A stretch of DNA of 64,000 bases from Kalmusia sp. IMI 367209. Lineage: Eukaryota > Ascomycota > Dothideomycetes > Pleosporales > Didymosphaeriaceae. Below, in pieces: positions 33,585 through 46,360 of the stretch. Below the pieces are notes generated by a model. It was given only the letters and a program-made list of their open reading frames with translations, did not search any database and was not told where the DNA came from. The position numbers and the translations under genes were made by a program. The stretch lies in the NCBI GenBank assembly GCA_027946365.1, contig JAPEUQ010000022.1, positions 1 to 64,000 of the forward strand, written 5' to 3'. The stretch's first letter is position 1; the number at the start of each line of letters is the position of its first letter.

Positions 33585-34136
33585 CAGAGCTATAGCGCTG
33601 TAGCAAAGATATGGATATGAGCTACCTAGCCTACTTGATATGGAAAGACAGTTTGTACATTTGTATTTTTCGGTATGTACGACGTAGAATTTATACTCGT
33701 ACATGGTATAGTATTTATTGAAAGCTCTCAATTAGTTACCAATTACAATGTTCTGGTAAAAGTTGCCGTCACAACTCCCCCGCCTCGATCGAACCCTCCA
33801 TGCGCATATACCATGAACGCACTGTTCTGTAACATAGAGCTCTGTATGTGGTCCGCAAACGTCACCGATTTCTATCCGAATTTGATGACTTTCGAAGCTT
33901 CTATTATTCCATCATCAGTCAAGATTGGGGAACCGTAGTGGGCGACGACACCCAAGCGGATGCCAAGCTCGTCTATTCACCCCACCTCGGATACCTCGGA
34001 CGGCCAAGAGGTCTCCCGAAGCGCTCTTATCGATAATCGCATACATACCTCTACACCACATATATCAGATAGACGCGGGTACATTCTAGCTATTTCCCCA
34101 TTCACTCGAATCTCGTGGGGTACATTACCCGTTGCG
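33585..34136. other. Intergenic, promoter of Zn2Cys6 gene 2
   Basis: No gene recognised. The frame of the next gene is open back to 33960, but those residues are not family-like, so I place the start at 34137. Confidence 0.4.
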
Positions 34137-35739
34137 ATGACGCCAACCGAAGGCTCCTTTCTTCGCTTCCGTTTGGAGTCAAGCACTGCTGCACTGTCTA
34201 AGCCGAAGACCGCAACGAAACGTCGTACGAGAACGGGATGTTTGACGTGTCGCATGCGTCGGAAGAAATGCGATGAACTGAAACCTTCGTGTGTGGCTTG
34301 CCAGCGGAATTATCTGATCTGCACGTGGAAGGACGCGTCGGCTACGAGTAAGAATAAGAAAGATACACACCAAGACTCGTCAACAAATGACCGAAAGTGG
34401 CACGCACAAAGCACAGAGATTGAGACAAATGTGGGCGTGATGGCTCTTCACAGCGCGTCTGTCACACGGACACGCAGCTGGTTTCCCCGAATGTGTTGTC
34501 CTCCGCCACCCACACTTAGCAGTCTTCTATCTGGGCGCAAAGTAGTAGACAGCTACCTCCTAGACCACTACCTGCACGTCACTTCTGCGCGACTAGCCGG
34601 CCGAACCCTCCCGCAAAATCCTTTCCTCAAGTATCTTTTACCGCTAGCGTACTATGACGTGAAGGTTCTCGAAAGCATCATGGCAGTGAGCGGTGCTCAT
34701 CTCAGCTCTCAGGCGGAACGTTTCGAGCACGATACGCGTTCCCACTACGCGGTAACACTTCGAGGTGTCAAGCATGCCCTGTTAAACTGGCAATTGTTGA
34801 GCACTGCGGCACTAAGCGGACTGTTGGCAACAACATTACTACTGTGCTATTTTGAAGTAAGTGGCGCCATTGCTAATTCCATTAAGGTTCTTCACATGAC
34901 TAACTGGGCGGTAGAGCATCATCGGAGACATTCAAGGCACGCTGTTCTATCATCTACGAGCTAGTCACACCGTGCTATTAGAATTGAAAAGCCGGAGCTC
35001 GCAGCAAGTAGATGCCGCTATGGTTGACTTCCTGACAGAACTATACGCCTTCATTGCAATCACTGCAAACGTGACTGTAAATTTTGATTTCGCTGTGGAT
35101 CGTGAGATCCCTATGGATGACTTGCTTTCTTCCGAAAATTTGGTAGCTCTGAATAGAGGCACCTCTAGCTACGGCGTTCTTTTCGGATCTGCTCACAAGC
35201 TTCTGGGCCTTATTGTGCCAATTAGCCAGGCAGCACGCCGTCTAAATAGTTATGGTAGTCTGGAAAATCGCCAACACAAGCTCCAGGCTTTCGAAGCCAA
35301 GATTTGGGAGAACTGCCCCGTCATGTGTGACGGAAATCCTAATGCAGAGGAGGTCGCAGCGGCTATATACCTACAGGCACTTTTCGTCTTCTTGTACACC
35401 ACTTTTCACGGTGCTTCACCGCCTACCGAGGAGCTCTATGCAAAGGTCGATCCTCATGTCGACCGATTTTTCGAGCTAATACCGAGCCTATGGCCAGGGT
35501 CATCCGTCGTCACTACGCTAATGTGGCCAGCTCTAATCGTAGGATCGTGCATAAGAGATCCCGCGCAGCAAGTCTTATTCTCCAATTGTATTAAGGCCTT
35601 GCCAATAAAAATGGGCAGCTGTGATCGCTTGCAGGAGGTCCTTGAACATTTGTGGGGTGCTGAAGACCGTCAGATGTACGGACCGTACGGCTTGGAACTC
35701 ACCATGCGCCGTAAGAACATCAACATATGCGTGACTTAG
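34137..35739 (+). CDS. Zn2Cys6 transcription factor with fungal-specific TF domain (type 2)
   Basis: A nuclear DNA-binding regulator, 514 residues from two exons (34137-34856, 34915-35739; intron 58 bp, GTAAGT..GTAG). The zinc cluster near residues 38-64 reads GCLTCRMRRKKCDELKPSC VACQRNYLIC (spacing 2-6-6-2-6). After a Ser/Thr-rich linker the regulatory domain contains DSYLLDHYLHVTSARLAG, NPFLKYLLPLAYYDVKVLES, and ALSGLLATTLLLCYFE, with SIIGDIQGTLFYHLRAS after the splice. The later part (LPIKMGSCDRLQEVLEHLW) matches the C-terminus of the Fungal_trans_2 type. Start at 34137 (MTPTEGSF) is preferred to the upstream in-frame ATG 33960. Targets unknown. Convergent with the next regulator. Confidence 0.85.
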
Positions 35740-36130
35740 TGAATACTGGCGTTAGAATACACGGAAGGCATACCTGAGGAGGTAGGTAGGCATATATGCT
35801 CAAGAACACGTAGACAGGATTTTAAGTTTAGAATTTCCCCCCTACTAAAATATTACTTAGGGGATTACATATGATTTAAAATGAGTGTAATAGCGCTAAG
35901 CGATTAATGTACTCATTGAGGCCGTTTGCGCTTTCGTAGAAAGCGCGAGGTCCATAAAGAAAGGATGAAAGGACACTTCCGACATGTATTTCCTCCCCGC
36001 CCCTCATGTAATATTCCACCAGCGTTGGCACAGTGTAGGCCTCGACAGCTCAGTTATCTACACTTATCCTGTTACGAATGACTGAAGTCACCATTGGCTT
36101 TAAGTCTCAACCTATACTGGTCGATCACGG
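35740..36130. other. Convergent 3' intergenic region between two regulators
   Basis: About 390 bp, somewhat AT-rich, no coding region recognised. It presumably contains both 3' ends. Confidence 0.4.
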
Positions 36131-38712
36131 TCAAGCTGTCCAATCTAAGTCCAAGTCTTCAATAGGATCGAGGTTGCCGAAACTAAACTCGGCGGCATCT
36201 CCAGACACGGTTGGTTGGCTGTGTTGACTCTGGGCTTCGAGGTCATGCAATTCAACATCCAGGCACAGAGACTGCATGTTCGACTCGAAATCCCATTGCC
36301 ACTCGTGCGGCACACCCACTGAAGCTTCCATGGAGGCTATGAGAGGGTCTTGCGACTGCAGAGGTTGGACTTCCTTGTCTGGTATTGTTTCGAAATAAAC
36401 CCTGAATGGTTGAATGATAAGTTGTTGGAGTCCACGGACTGCCTTTTCTAGTTCACTATCGCCCCAAGGCGTGGTGAAGACATAGCGAATTGAGAAATCC
36501 TCCTCTGTATCGACGAATTCGTCAATGGGGGTACTATCTTTTAGAGCTTCGACTATACGTATGTAATTCGCAACAGTATCCCTGAGTCCGCTGGCAGCAT
36601 CGTCCTCCTTTGCGTAGAAGTAGATGGTGTCTAGATACTTACTAGCTGATTCGAGATCGTTTTTCCAGAGTTTACTGGGACACTGTCGGAAAATCTTGTA
36701 CACTGCAGTATATAGAACCATGATTGCGCTAGTATATGACACATGTCTGTACAGATAAGCTTAGAGATGAGTTGAAGATCCCGTTGAACTCACAAGCACA
36801 TCCACCATAGTTGTGTGATGGTGCCATCTTGAAGAATTACTTGGAGCAATGTCGGAGCCATCTTCGTCGCCTCAAGGCTTTCATTTGCTGCAGCTTCTAC
36901 ATACCAATGAGTCGATGAATCCAGATGTTGTGCATTTGCGATAATGCCACGATGTAAGAGCTGCCACGCTGAGATATGGTAAAGATGTAGATAGATTTTG
37001 ATGAGCTTCAGACTCGAGTCTGATTCAGAGTGATCCAGAACCGTAAAGTCCAGAAATCCTGGAAGGTTGTCTTTGAACTCTGATAGATTGTCCCGAATGC
37101 AGCTGATTGCGGTGAAGTCCTTCGCACCCGATGCAATATCATCAAATGTGCGCATTATGTCCACCTTGAGCTCCGTAATTTTGACAAGCTCGCACTGAGC
37201 AAGTTGTTCGTCATTCGGATGTTGAGTCGGTTTGAGAAGCGAGAGATCGGGGATGTTCCGCTTATCGGTGTAATCAAGGGTCGCAGCAAGCCGGCTAGTT
37301 ATATGCAGCGTTAGCAATGAGCCACCAAACAAGAGTTTGTAGAAGTACCTAGCGAAACCAAGCAAGCGATCCCAGTCCATTCCGGGAGCCTCCAAACTCG
37401 TTTGGTTCGTGGATGATGAACATGCCCTGTCGATAGCGTGCAAGTCGGTAGTTCCTCCACCCAACTTTTGAGCTCGAGGCCAGTCAGCGTGGTGAAATTA
37501 CACTCAACGAGAACCAGGAAATTCATACCAACGTATATAATAGCAGAGCGGGCTTTGCCTAAGAGATTGTACATTGCGAGTAGAGCGCGAATTTTCATAG
37601 CACGCAACGGGTCCACTTCCGTAGCATCATAAAAAAATTCCCTCGCCACGGCATAGAAGTATCGATCGGGATTGTAGTGGCCAGCCTTATGCTCGGCCAC
37701 TTGATTGTAGAGCAATCCTATCGCAGCCATACCGGCAATTTCGGCGATTCTTGCCCGCTCTTCACCTGTATTTGCATCATAGACGGCTTGATTGAAGATA
37801 GTCCCTTCTGTATAGCGGTCGAGTGCTCGGGCAAGTATTTCCCTAGCTTGGTATTCGGAAATGACGTAGAAGTGAGCAGCCGTGGATTGGAAGTACTTCT
37901 TAATCGCTATTTTGACTGTTGTAATCGTAATGAAGTGGATCTCGACTGCAGCCTTGGAGAAGTCGTATACTTGTAAGGAGCCATGATCATTGGAGCCAAG
38001 GCTCAGTTCGACTTGCGGCAGAGTAGGATTAGTGCAGTGTCTGATACAATGCGGAGGTCTGTGGTCTTTGATATACTCAAGGACCTCTTTGACTGTGTCA
38101 TAGGACTGTCCTTGGAGCGACTGTAAGATCTCCGTCGCAGTGTAAGAGTCAACTTCACGCAAATCCTGTTTCGCTTGTGACCCGTTTTTGGGGGATGTCT
38201 TTTGTCGTGCTGCTTGGTCTGATTGCACACTGACGGTTCCAATCTCCCTGGGAGTGATCTTATAAGAACTAATGACTTGGTCCACTATCAACTTATCTCC
38301 TCTTTCCAGCGCTTCCTTGAGTATCCGTGCCCCCTTTTCCGAGACATGTTCTTTGAGCGACGACAGCGTCTGGGCTAGATCCTGATTTTCCTTTACGAGT
38401 CTGAACCAAGATCAGCATAATCTGGCTGTAGGATGGGTAGAGTTACTCTTGGACTTGTTCTACACGCGTGACTTTTAGAACATACACGCACTTCTGCCCG
38501 GCGCAGCTGCAATTGCGACAGCCCGGACGCTCTCCAGAGCATCTGACTTTGCGCGCACGACAGTACTCGCACGCTTGGTGTATGCGAGACGGTTTGGCGG
38601 GCCCGGACCAAGTTGGTATTGGATTGCGAGGCAGCGCGGGCTTGAGAGGCTTGATCCTGACGGCTCTTTTGACGCGTGCCATAGTGTTCGGAGGGCAGCC
38701 AGCGGTCGCCAA
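36131..38712 (-). CDS. Zn2Cys6 transcription factor
   Basis: A zinc-cluster regulator of about 780 residues from at least five exons. Exon 1 (from ATG 38712, or 38682) carries an unusual Pro/Lys-rich leader and the cluster CEYCRARKVRC, PGCRNC, then GQKC, followed after a short intron by a coiled coil (LVKENQDLAQTLSSLKEHV). The long middle exon includes FHYDATEVDP-like TF-domain sequence (REFFYDATEVDPLRAMKIR, YNLLGKARSAIIYVG). An intron at about 37345-37290 joins LLGFAR to RLAATLDYTDKRNIPDL, and another at about 36790-36740 leads to the last exon (SAIMVLYTAVYKIFRQCP). It ends in an acidic tail (FGNLDPIEDLDLDWTA), a plausible activation domain. Between about 37530 and 37460 I could not find a junction that keeps the frame cleanly, so a poorly defined intron or a frameshift exists there. 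Confidence 0.75.
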
Positions 38713-41700
38713 CTTACTTGGTCAGGTTCTGAGGGAGAAGTTTTCGGCGCGGGAATCTTGAGGTCGCACCCGTTGAGTCGTATTACTCACGTGACTATGG
38801 CAGAGTAGACAATGAGATTTTTGAGCCGTGATCGGGAGCAACTGGGCCGCTTCCTCCACAAGAAACACTCACGCCGCATCGAAGCCTGGTCACAACGCCG
38901 TATGGCGACCAGGGTGGCGAATGAGTGATGACCGAGCTTTCTTGCGCAAGGATTGGATGGTACGTGCGAATGCAATGCAAGGTGGCGGCGGCAGGTACCC
39001 AAGCATGTGGATTTAGGAAAAAGCATGCGTACCAAACAGCGTCTTCTTTCCATAGCTGAGATGATATCAACGCTACACTTCCACAATTTTTTTTTTGGAA
39101 GACGGAGCAAGATCAGTAGTATTCATGTATCGTTCATCAACATGTACCTTTGAAGTGTTGGAAAGAGAAGTTGCAAATTCGAAATACGTGTAGGTGTTCG
39201 TGTAATCATGTTGGCGGACGCAGTGTGGTTGCTTTTTCTCGACGCGTGCCCAGTTTGGACGCCGGATCGTTCGCCACACTATTGATTGGCGGCCGGCCAT
39301 TCCGCAATTGATACGAGATGGTTGGTGATATGCTAAAATATGTAATCTGGCGCCTACCCAAGAGTTTGTATACCCATGCACCAGCCTGTTGCATTCAAGC
39401 TTCGCTGCGAGTTTAATATAAGGTATTTGTAGATAGACGAATTCGCGCATGGCTTGCACATTTGAAAAAATAAGCTCGTAACTGCCTTACCCCACCGCGA
39501 AAGCCTTGCGAAAGGAAATGCGGATGGCCAAAGCGATACTTTAGCTCCTGTGCAATACACCAATTCGGTGTTTATTGCAGAAGACTGAAGCACATGCTTG
39601 TATAAACAAGAGCCATCTTCCGCTCTAAATGATGATCATAACCTTGTCGGGACGTAATTGATGATTCATCGCTCTGAACTAACTGTCATCGGATACGGTT
39701 TGACTTGCAGTTCCAGCATGCAAATGTAGGCTGATTTTGAATGACAGGCATCCTATTGGGTAGACATCATTGAGCGTAGATAAGTGGTAGTGGCATATGG
39801 ATGCTGAAACTACAAGGTCCAACCATGATGAGGTGGCGCATTCCTTCGGTATAATTAAGATAACAATAAAGACCCGCAGGACCTTTAGATCGCTGATCTC
39901 CGAGAGGAGGCTGCATACGCAGTGAAACTCCTGTCTTGGCTTTGCCGGAAAGGGATTGACGCAAAAGACGCCAAAGCGCTTAGAAATATACTAAAAAAAA
40001 CAAATCTACTCAAAACGTACTCGTAGATCACAGCCTTGAACGCACCAAACAATGGATCAACAGATGTGACATCAATTATAAAAGCTGCTTGCATCTTTCA
40101 GCATTCGGAACCAATGCCCTGGGAACGAGGTTGGGTCCATTCGTTTGCCACATGAACAACAAGGCAGCCTTATTGCCTATTGTGGATCATGCGCTCGTGT
40201 TGATAGACAATGGCTTACAGAAGAAAAAGTCTAGATTCCTATGATCTAGTCAGAAACTCGGCATCCCAGAATGTAGGCATCATACATTGGCGGGCTAGAC
40301 ATGAATCAGATGTGAATCGACAAACCCAGGCGACTGCGAGCTTGGAGAAGTAGGACCTGCAGCTACGGTGGGTGAGGCTAAGGTCGATGCGCCTACGAAA
40401 CCCACCCCGCCAGAGCTAGAGTCATAGACTTTGAATCCCCCACTTAATGCACTATAGGTTGGTCGAGTAATCACTCCAGATCTGGCCTCAGATAGTTACG
40501 CAGCGTCGCGGTGCTCTCAGCAACTCACGCGCTTCCAGACCCACACCAACGCATGGTAACCATGTACCGGCACGACTTAACGAGGCTAAGTGCCAGCACG
40601 TAGAATGATGACCAGATTAGCCTGAAATAAGGTCGTCGGAATACATATCGTGAGAGACCTGCTAACGTTGTGCAGTATTCTTTACGTCAACGGCCTGAGA
40701 GGTCATCCTCGAGGAACCTGGGATGTAAAGTCGAGAATGAAACCCGGAGGCCCAAGTAGCTTCGAATTTAGTATGTGTTGGGGCGTTACCACGCTCGAAT
40801 CATAGAAGGTCGTGGTAGAGAGTACAATCGACTTATACACAAGGTGCTAGCAATGCTGCGTGACAGGATTGACTACTTGGCCAGCGATCTATACTAGTCA
40901 GAATTCAAAGCTATCCGTCTTGTAGTCAAAGAATATGCTTGTTTATACCCCATTTTCAAAGATGAACTTTGTTTGTAGGTAGGTCATATGATATAAACGA
41001 ATTCGTGACGCTATGCCTCGTATATAGTCTCAGGCCCTGCGCGGAGTCAGGGCCCCAATCAATCCTTCTAGACAAGGAATCGAGTCGAATAATGGAATAG
41101 TGCTTCGAAATCAGCGGGGAAAGTGCTGATACTAATAGAGCCGAACAATTAAGCGCTTTGTGAATTACCACTACAAACAGAACAACAAGATGAAAGTATG
41201 CTTGATCCACCGAGTGTGTTCGAGATGACACCGTAATTCAAAAGGCATCAATCGACAGCACGTTGATCTATGCATAACGTCCACGTCGGAGAAGTTACGA
41301 GAAATGCAGTGAGTCTCACGAGAATGCTAAGAAATATTTTATACATAGAAGACGTCACGTATTTCATCGCGAAAGTGAAGGAGGACGTTTTCGACACAAG
41401 GTCTAAGATATGTCACAGTAAACATTGACCCAGAACCAGAAACGAAGCCTTGTGAACCTGTTTGTCGCAACAAATGCGACGCGGCAAACGTTCTTCGACC
41501 ACTTGTTTGAGCAGGCCGTCAACGAGATGATGACCGTATACAACAATCGTACACTTGAAGACCGTAGGATCAAAAGCCGCCAGATTTACGCGACACAAGC
41601 GTGCTGAACGTTTTGACGATGCGAGACAGGCCCAACTATGGGGCGAGGTTGAAAGTCTGATTGACCACCTAAAAGCCTCATCTTCGACGTTGCGTCATCG

Positions 41701-42016
41701 GGCAGCATACCTTTTCTAGCAAAAGATGCCCAGGCTGTGGTGTGGGGCGCCGTAATCATAGATCGTCGACCCAGCCACTTCCCGATGGCGCGCCTTCAGG
41801 TACCCACCAATCGCATCTTAGCACATCTTGCTTGGGTGACCGCCCGGCCCCCGCGCAATGATGCTAATGCGAAATACTGAATCCTACGGTTTATTTCTGG
41901 GGGCCAGATCCGTACGAGATCTTTGGTCTTATAGCAGTCTGATCGTTTTCTTCGCGACTAGATGATGATATATTTCAGGCCCGCCCCATTCGTTCGTTGA
42001 AACAGCTCTACCGAAC
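38713..42016. other. 3.3-kb gene-free region
   Basis: No gene is supported on either strand. One frame at 41425-41607 (60 residues) looks mildly protein-like, but it has no start context, partner exon or motif and is not called. No tRNA, LTR or terminal repeat was recognised by eye. It forms the joint upstream region of the Zn2Cys6 gene (-) and the carboxylesterase (+). Confidence 0.45.
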
Positions 42017-43695
42017 ATGCGATTGCACGTCTTTTCACTGGTGCTACTTGTGCCAAGTACAATCGCTCAAAGCGTTACTATAACGAACGGGACCATTCAA
42101 GGAGGAGCCTGTCCGTCTTCAGCAACGAACTTTTACCATTCAATTCCCTTTGCGCAGCCCCCGCTCGGATCCCTCCGTTTCGCCGCGCCCCTACCTTACG
42201 ACCAGAAATTCAATGGAACTTTAGATGGGACTAAGGCCGCACCGAGCTGCATACAGTTCGGCAGCGCTTTCATTGAGCCTGAACCACGATCGGAAGACTG
42301 CTTGTATCTCGATGTGTGGGTACCGCAGAATGCCAGCACCCAATGCCTTCCGGTGAAAGTATGGGTGTATGGAGGAAGTTTTACGGGCGGCGGGGTTAGT
42401 GACCCACTTTATGATGGATGTAACGCTGCGACGGATTCTATAGTAGTGTCTGTGAATTATCGGCTTGGTCCTCTTGGGTTCTTGGGGCTGAAAAGCGTCG
42501 GTTTGACAGGAAACTACGCCGTGCAGGACGTACTCTTAGGTCTGCAATGGGTACAGGATAACATTCGGGATTTTGGCGGTGATCCGGTGAGTCAATAATC
42601 AGCCTTACGTGGATGTAAAACGTTGACCGAAAGCAGAATCAGGTATTGCTCTTTGGTCAGTCCGCTGGCGCTGCATTATCCTTCCTTATCAGTACGCTCC
42701 CGGAAGCCTCATCCCTCATCAGCGCTGTTGCCGCAGAGTCAGGAGGGGGAAGAGGGACCGCCCCTTATGTCGAAGCTCAGCCGTACTTCGAGACCTTCGT
42801 TAAGAACCTAGGATGCGATGACTTGGACTGCCTGCGATCCAAATCACCACAGGAACTTAATGCCTCGTTCCCAGACTCGTCTTCGACAGAGATAACGCTT
42901 GCATACCCAAAGGGTTTCGCACCGGTCATCGACGGGGACGTTGTGCCAGAAGACCCAGCGAAGGTGGGCACTCGCGTTCCCGCCATCTTTGGCTCCACCA
43001 AGGCGGACGGCTCGCTCTTCGTCCTGAGTGCGTTCAAAGATACGTTTCCACCCTCTCAGGATAACTACACGACCTTAGTTGAGGAGAACTTCGGGCGCTA
43101 TGCCTCTACAGTTAAATCAGCTTACCCCATTTCCAAATTCGCCAACATTTCCAGCCCATCGCTGGCGCCGTTTTTCGCTATGACGGCTATCTGGACACAT
43201 TCATCATACACATGCTCCGCACAGCGCGGCCTCAAGAAAGCCACAGCGAAGGGTATACCGGCATTTGCGTATCTATGGGACGTATCTCCAAGTTGCCCCT
43301 GGACGGCCCAGTTTGGCAGTGGCGATGCTGCTACCGTAGGTAGAACTTTGAAGCTCCTGGGCGCAACACATACCTCCGAGATCCCCTACGTTTTCGGCAA
43401 TACAGACCATCTACCTCAGCCAAACGGCACATGTAGCTTCACAGTTGTCGAGAAGAACATCAGCGCGGCGGTATCGAGTGCATGGGACGCTATGGCCAGG
43501 GCGCAAGATCCAAACTCTCCGTTGCTCCCAGACACATGGCCGAGCTTTTCTACCAATGACACGAAGGGACTTGTGGTGTCGAGTGCGGATGGAGCGGTTA
43601 TTGAGGACATTGACTACAGCTTCTGCAAGCTGTGGGATGCGATTAATGAGGCTATTTTAGCGAATAGCACAGAGGGAGTCCACAGCTCCTATTGA
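42017..43695 (+). CDS. Secreted type-B carboxylesterase
   Basis: An alpha/beta-hydrolase of the carboxylesterase/cholinesterase family, 542 residues from two exons (42017-42586, 42637-43695; 50-bp intron). Signal peptide MRLHVFSLVLLVPSTIAQS. Family blocks: FYHSIPFAQPPLGSLRFAAP, SEDCLYLDVWVP, VKVWVYGGSFTGGG (oxyanion hole), VSVNYRLGPLGFLG, and after the splice the nucleophile elbow FGQSAGA (Ser about 199). The acid is probably Asp in KADGSLF, where many relatives have Glu, and the base His in GATHTSEIPYVFG. Many N-glycosylation sites and paired Cys fit secretion. Likely hydrolyses esters outside the cell; substrate unknown. Confidence 0.92.
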
Positions 43696-44676
43696 TTCCT
43701 TCATCATTAATTTAGTAATGTGATGTAATCTTCAAGGTCCTTTCTCTTTGTTATGTATCGTTTCTAGGCCTGGAAGATGCACCATTCAAATTGAAGATCT
43801 TAAGTTCGCTTACAGTGACGTCATCAACTTGGTCCAACTCCGCATTTCCTGTGAGCGCTTCTCACCCATATATCATGTACACCTTACTAGCACTGCGAGT
43901 GTGCATACACCATGTGAGGCTGCAATAATATGACGTATTGTATAGCGTTAAAACAAATTCAATTACACCTGAGTGCCTCAACACTACGACGGTGAAATGT
44001 GAAATCAACCTTGTTTTTCCCATTTTGGCTATGAACAATCTTCCTCAAGTACACCGATCGTAGAACAAAATATGCAGTTTGAGAACACTATGCGAGCAAT
44101 ATGAGGCTTTTTTGGCGCATCTTCGCTCCGTAGAAGGAGCTGGTATTAGTATGCTTATGGGTTCCAGCAGTGCGACGCTCTCGGTCACTCTATGCCGCGC
44201 GAACATCGCCATTACAACTGCGCTATCCCATTCAATCTTCAATGTACACCGCCTTCTACTTTTTGAGTTCGCAGGCAACTTTTGCCACTGCCAGAACGGT
44301 GAACGCACGGACTCTTGACGCTACAAACCACACTCTCACTCCCACGAACAATAGGATAAAGAAATTCACCATCATCGTTTCTCGCTTAGGTTTCAAAATG
44401 AAGATGGCTGGTATTATCGTGAGTGGTACAATAGGCACAAGCTGGCCCAGCCTTCTTTCAAAAGTCTTCACTCCCTTCGTCCTCACACTTCTTTACTTCG
44501 CATACTTCTTTCCAACTTCGTTACAACCCTTAGCTTTCTGGCCTTTTCCCTAGCTGCCTTGACGGTATAGCTCTATTCTCCTATTGACGCCGGACGTCAT
44601 CTTTCGAGCAGCGCTCACATCAAGTCTCACCAACTCACACCTACTTTCGATCTGAGACTGGTTCTCATCTTCCAGC
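43696..44676. other. Intergenic with pyrimidine-rich promoter
   Basis: No gene is supported. The last 300 bp before 44677 are rich in CT runs (for example around 44450-44530), typical of a strongly expressed fungal gene leader. Open frames there are short and not protein-like. Confidence 0.45.
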
Positions 44677-46360
44677 ATGTCTGGATACATTGGCTATAAT
44701 GGCTACTCTGGGCAGGGCCCAGAGTTTTCTCCATTCAACTTCAACAATCCGACTTCGACCGGAAGCTACGGCACCAAGCCTGCTTCGGCTCGCTTCAATG
44801 CGCCTCGTCGAGATTTCATGGATGATCCGTCATTCACTTTTGGCACTGGTATGTGGCCATTCGTCCTTTGCGTGCTCAACAAATACTGACACGCGTGCAG
44901 GTATTGCTGGTCAGTACGAGTACAGTGCTCGCAGCCTGGATCCTTATCCTCATGCCGGGACTGGACCTAGCCACGAGGGCATCGGATCTCGCATAGGTCC
45001 TCCCGCTGGCCGAGCCTCTTCTGAAAATCGTCCCAATCTCCAAACGAACACTGCCCAGGAACCAATCCCCCAACATTTCAGCGACGCCTCAAGCTCAGAT
45101 CAGTCGGTCCCAAGCAGCCCCAAGAACGATGATTTCATACCAGTCAAGGCCCGTGGTGGCCAGGCCTTCAAACAGACGCTTGACTTCAATGAAGCACGCC
45201 ACATGACGAGCAGACACGCTGTGAACTTCATTCCCGGTCCTGTCGCATGTGGACTCACTCCTGAGGAGCTCTCCCTTCTCCAGAAAGACCTCCCCTTCGA
45301 TCCGAAAGAGATGACAACCCAACAGCTTGCCAATATGGGACATGCACAACTTGATGCGCTTGCAGAATTGCCAGCTATCAAACAAGTCCTCTCACAATTC
45401 TGCTACCAGCCCGCTGTCAAGGCCGAGACGCTCGACATCATCTTGCCTTCTGTGTACAAAGACCTTGATGCGCATCCGGAAGTGCTCGAATGGTACCAGA
45501 CTCCCGAAAAGAAACCAGAGAAGATCGAGGACGAAGAGGACGACGAGAACGGAGAGAACGCCGACAAGAAGAAAAAGAAGAAGAGGAAGAAGCCCGCACC
45601 AGCGCGAGCCTCGAGCGAGGACGGCGAAGGCGGCGAAGGAGACGAGGATGAGGACACCGAGACTAAATACCTTCCCATTAAAGTCCATTACGGGCCCTAC
45701 AAGTACCGCTTCAAGACTGCCGAAGAAGCGAGGATGCACCGCAAGAAGATCAGGCACCCTGCTAAGAGAGCTTCGGACGTCGAGCGCGTCAAGAAATACG
45801 GCCGCTACTACTGGACCAAGCGTATCTACGAAGCCATGATCAACGTGGACTTGGTCTTCGACAACCGCACGTCCAACATCGCGGCGCGATTCACCAAGAA
45901 CCGGCACTTTAGCCAGGACGACCTCGAAGCCACGGCGCACGCCATCTTCGATGAGTGCATCGCCGTCCACGAGCGCGGCTGGAACAACTATGAGTACCAC
46001 TACAAAGACCCCAAGCGCGGCAAGCTGGTGGATACGACGGCGGCGAGCCTCGAGCTGCGCCTCGAGAGGATCTGCGGCATCTTGAAGCACAACAAGGCTT
46101 CGTGCAACGATTGCGTCGACGGCGGCATCACGCTCGCGCAGATGTGCCACAATCCTATTGCTCGCGCTGACACGAAGACGGCTAACAACAAGGGCAACGT
46201 CAAGCGCGCTCTCCGTCTTGCAAAGGCAAAGACTGATGGCCAGTTGGCCAAGGAGGCCGAACAGGAGGCTAGGAAGAAGAGGGCTGCCGAGAATAAAGCG
46301 AGGAAGGAAGCGGAGAAGGCAGCTCAGGAGGCCGCTGCCTCCAGCAGTGGTGGTGCCTAG
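44677..46360 (+). CDS. Basic/acidic low-complexity protein with a conserved-looking C-terminal domain, family not recognised
   Basis: Two exons (44677-44848, 44901-46360; 52-bp intron, GTATGT..GCAG) encode 543 residues. The start MSGYIGYNGYSGQG gives a Gly/Tyr/Asn-rich N-terminus. A Ser-rich region follows, then a compact block (ACGLTPEELSLLQKDLPFDP). Next come an acidic run, KKKKKKRKKP (a plausible nuclear signal) and a second acidic run. The C-terminal part, about 330-490, looks folded: KKYGRYYWTKRIYEAMINVD, ARFTKNRHFSQDDLEATAHA, HERGWNNYEYHYKDPKRGKL, then four Cys including CNDC. The tail is a long Ala/Lys/Glu helix. I do not recognise the family. Its intact two-exon structure and CT-rich leader argue for a real, well-expressed, probably nuclear protein. 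Confidence 0.8.

Noticed and set aside
41425..41607. 60-residue plus-strand frame (MTQNQKRSLVNLF...) in the large gene-free region
   Set aside because: Mildly protein-like but no recognisable motif, start context or partner exon; downstream frames are broken.
45392..46150. 252-residue minus-strand frame
   Set aside because: Antisense shadow of the charged-protein gene, produced by its codon bias.
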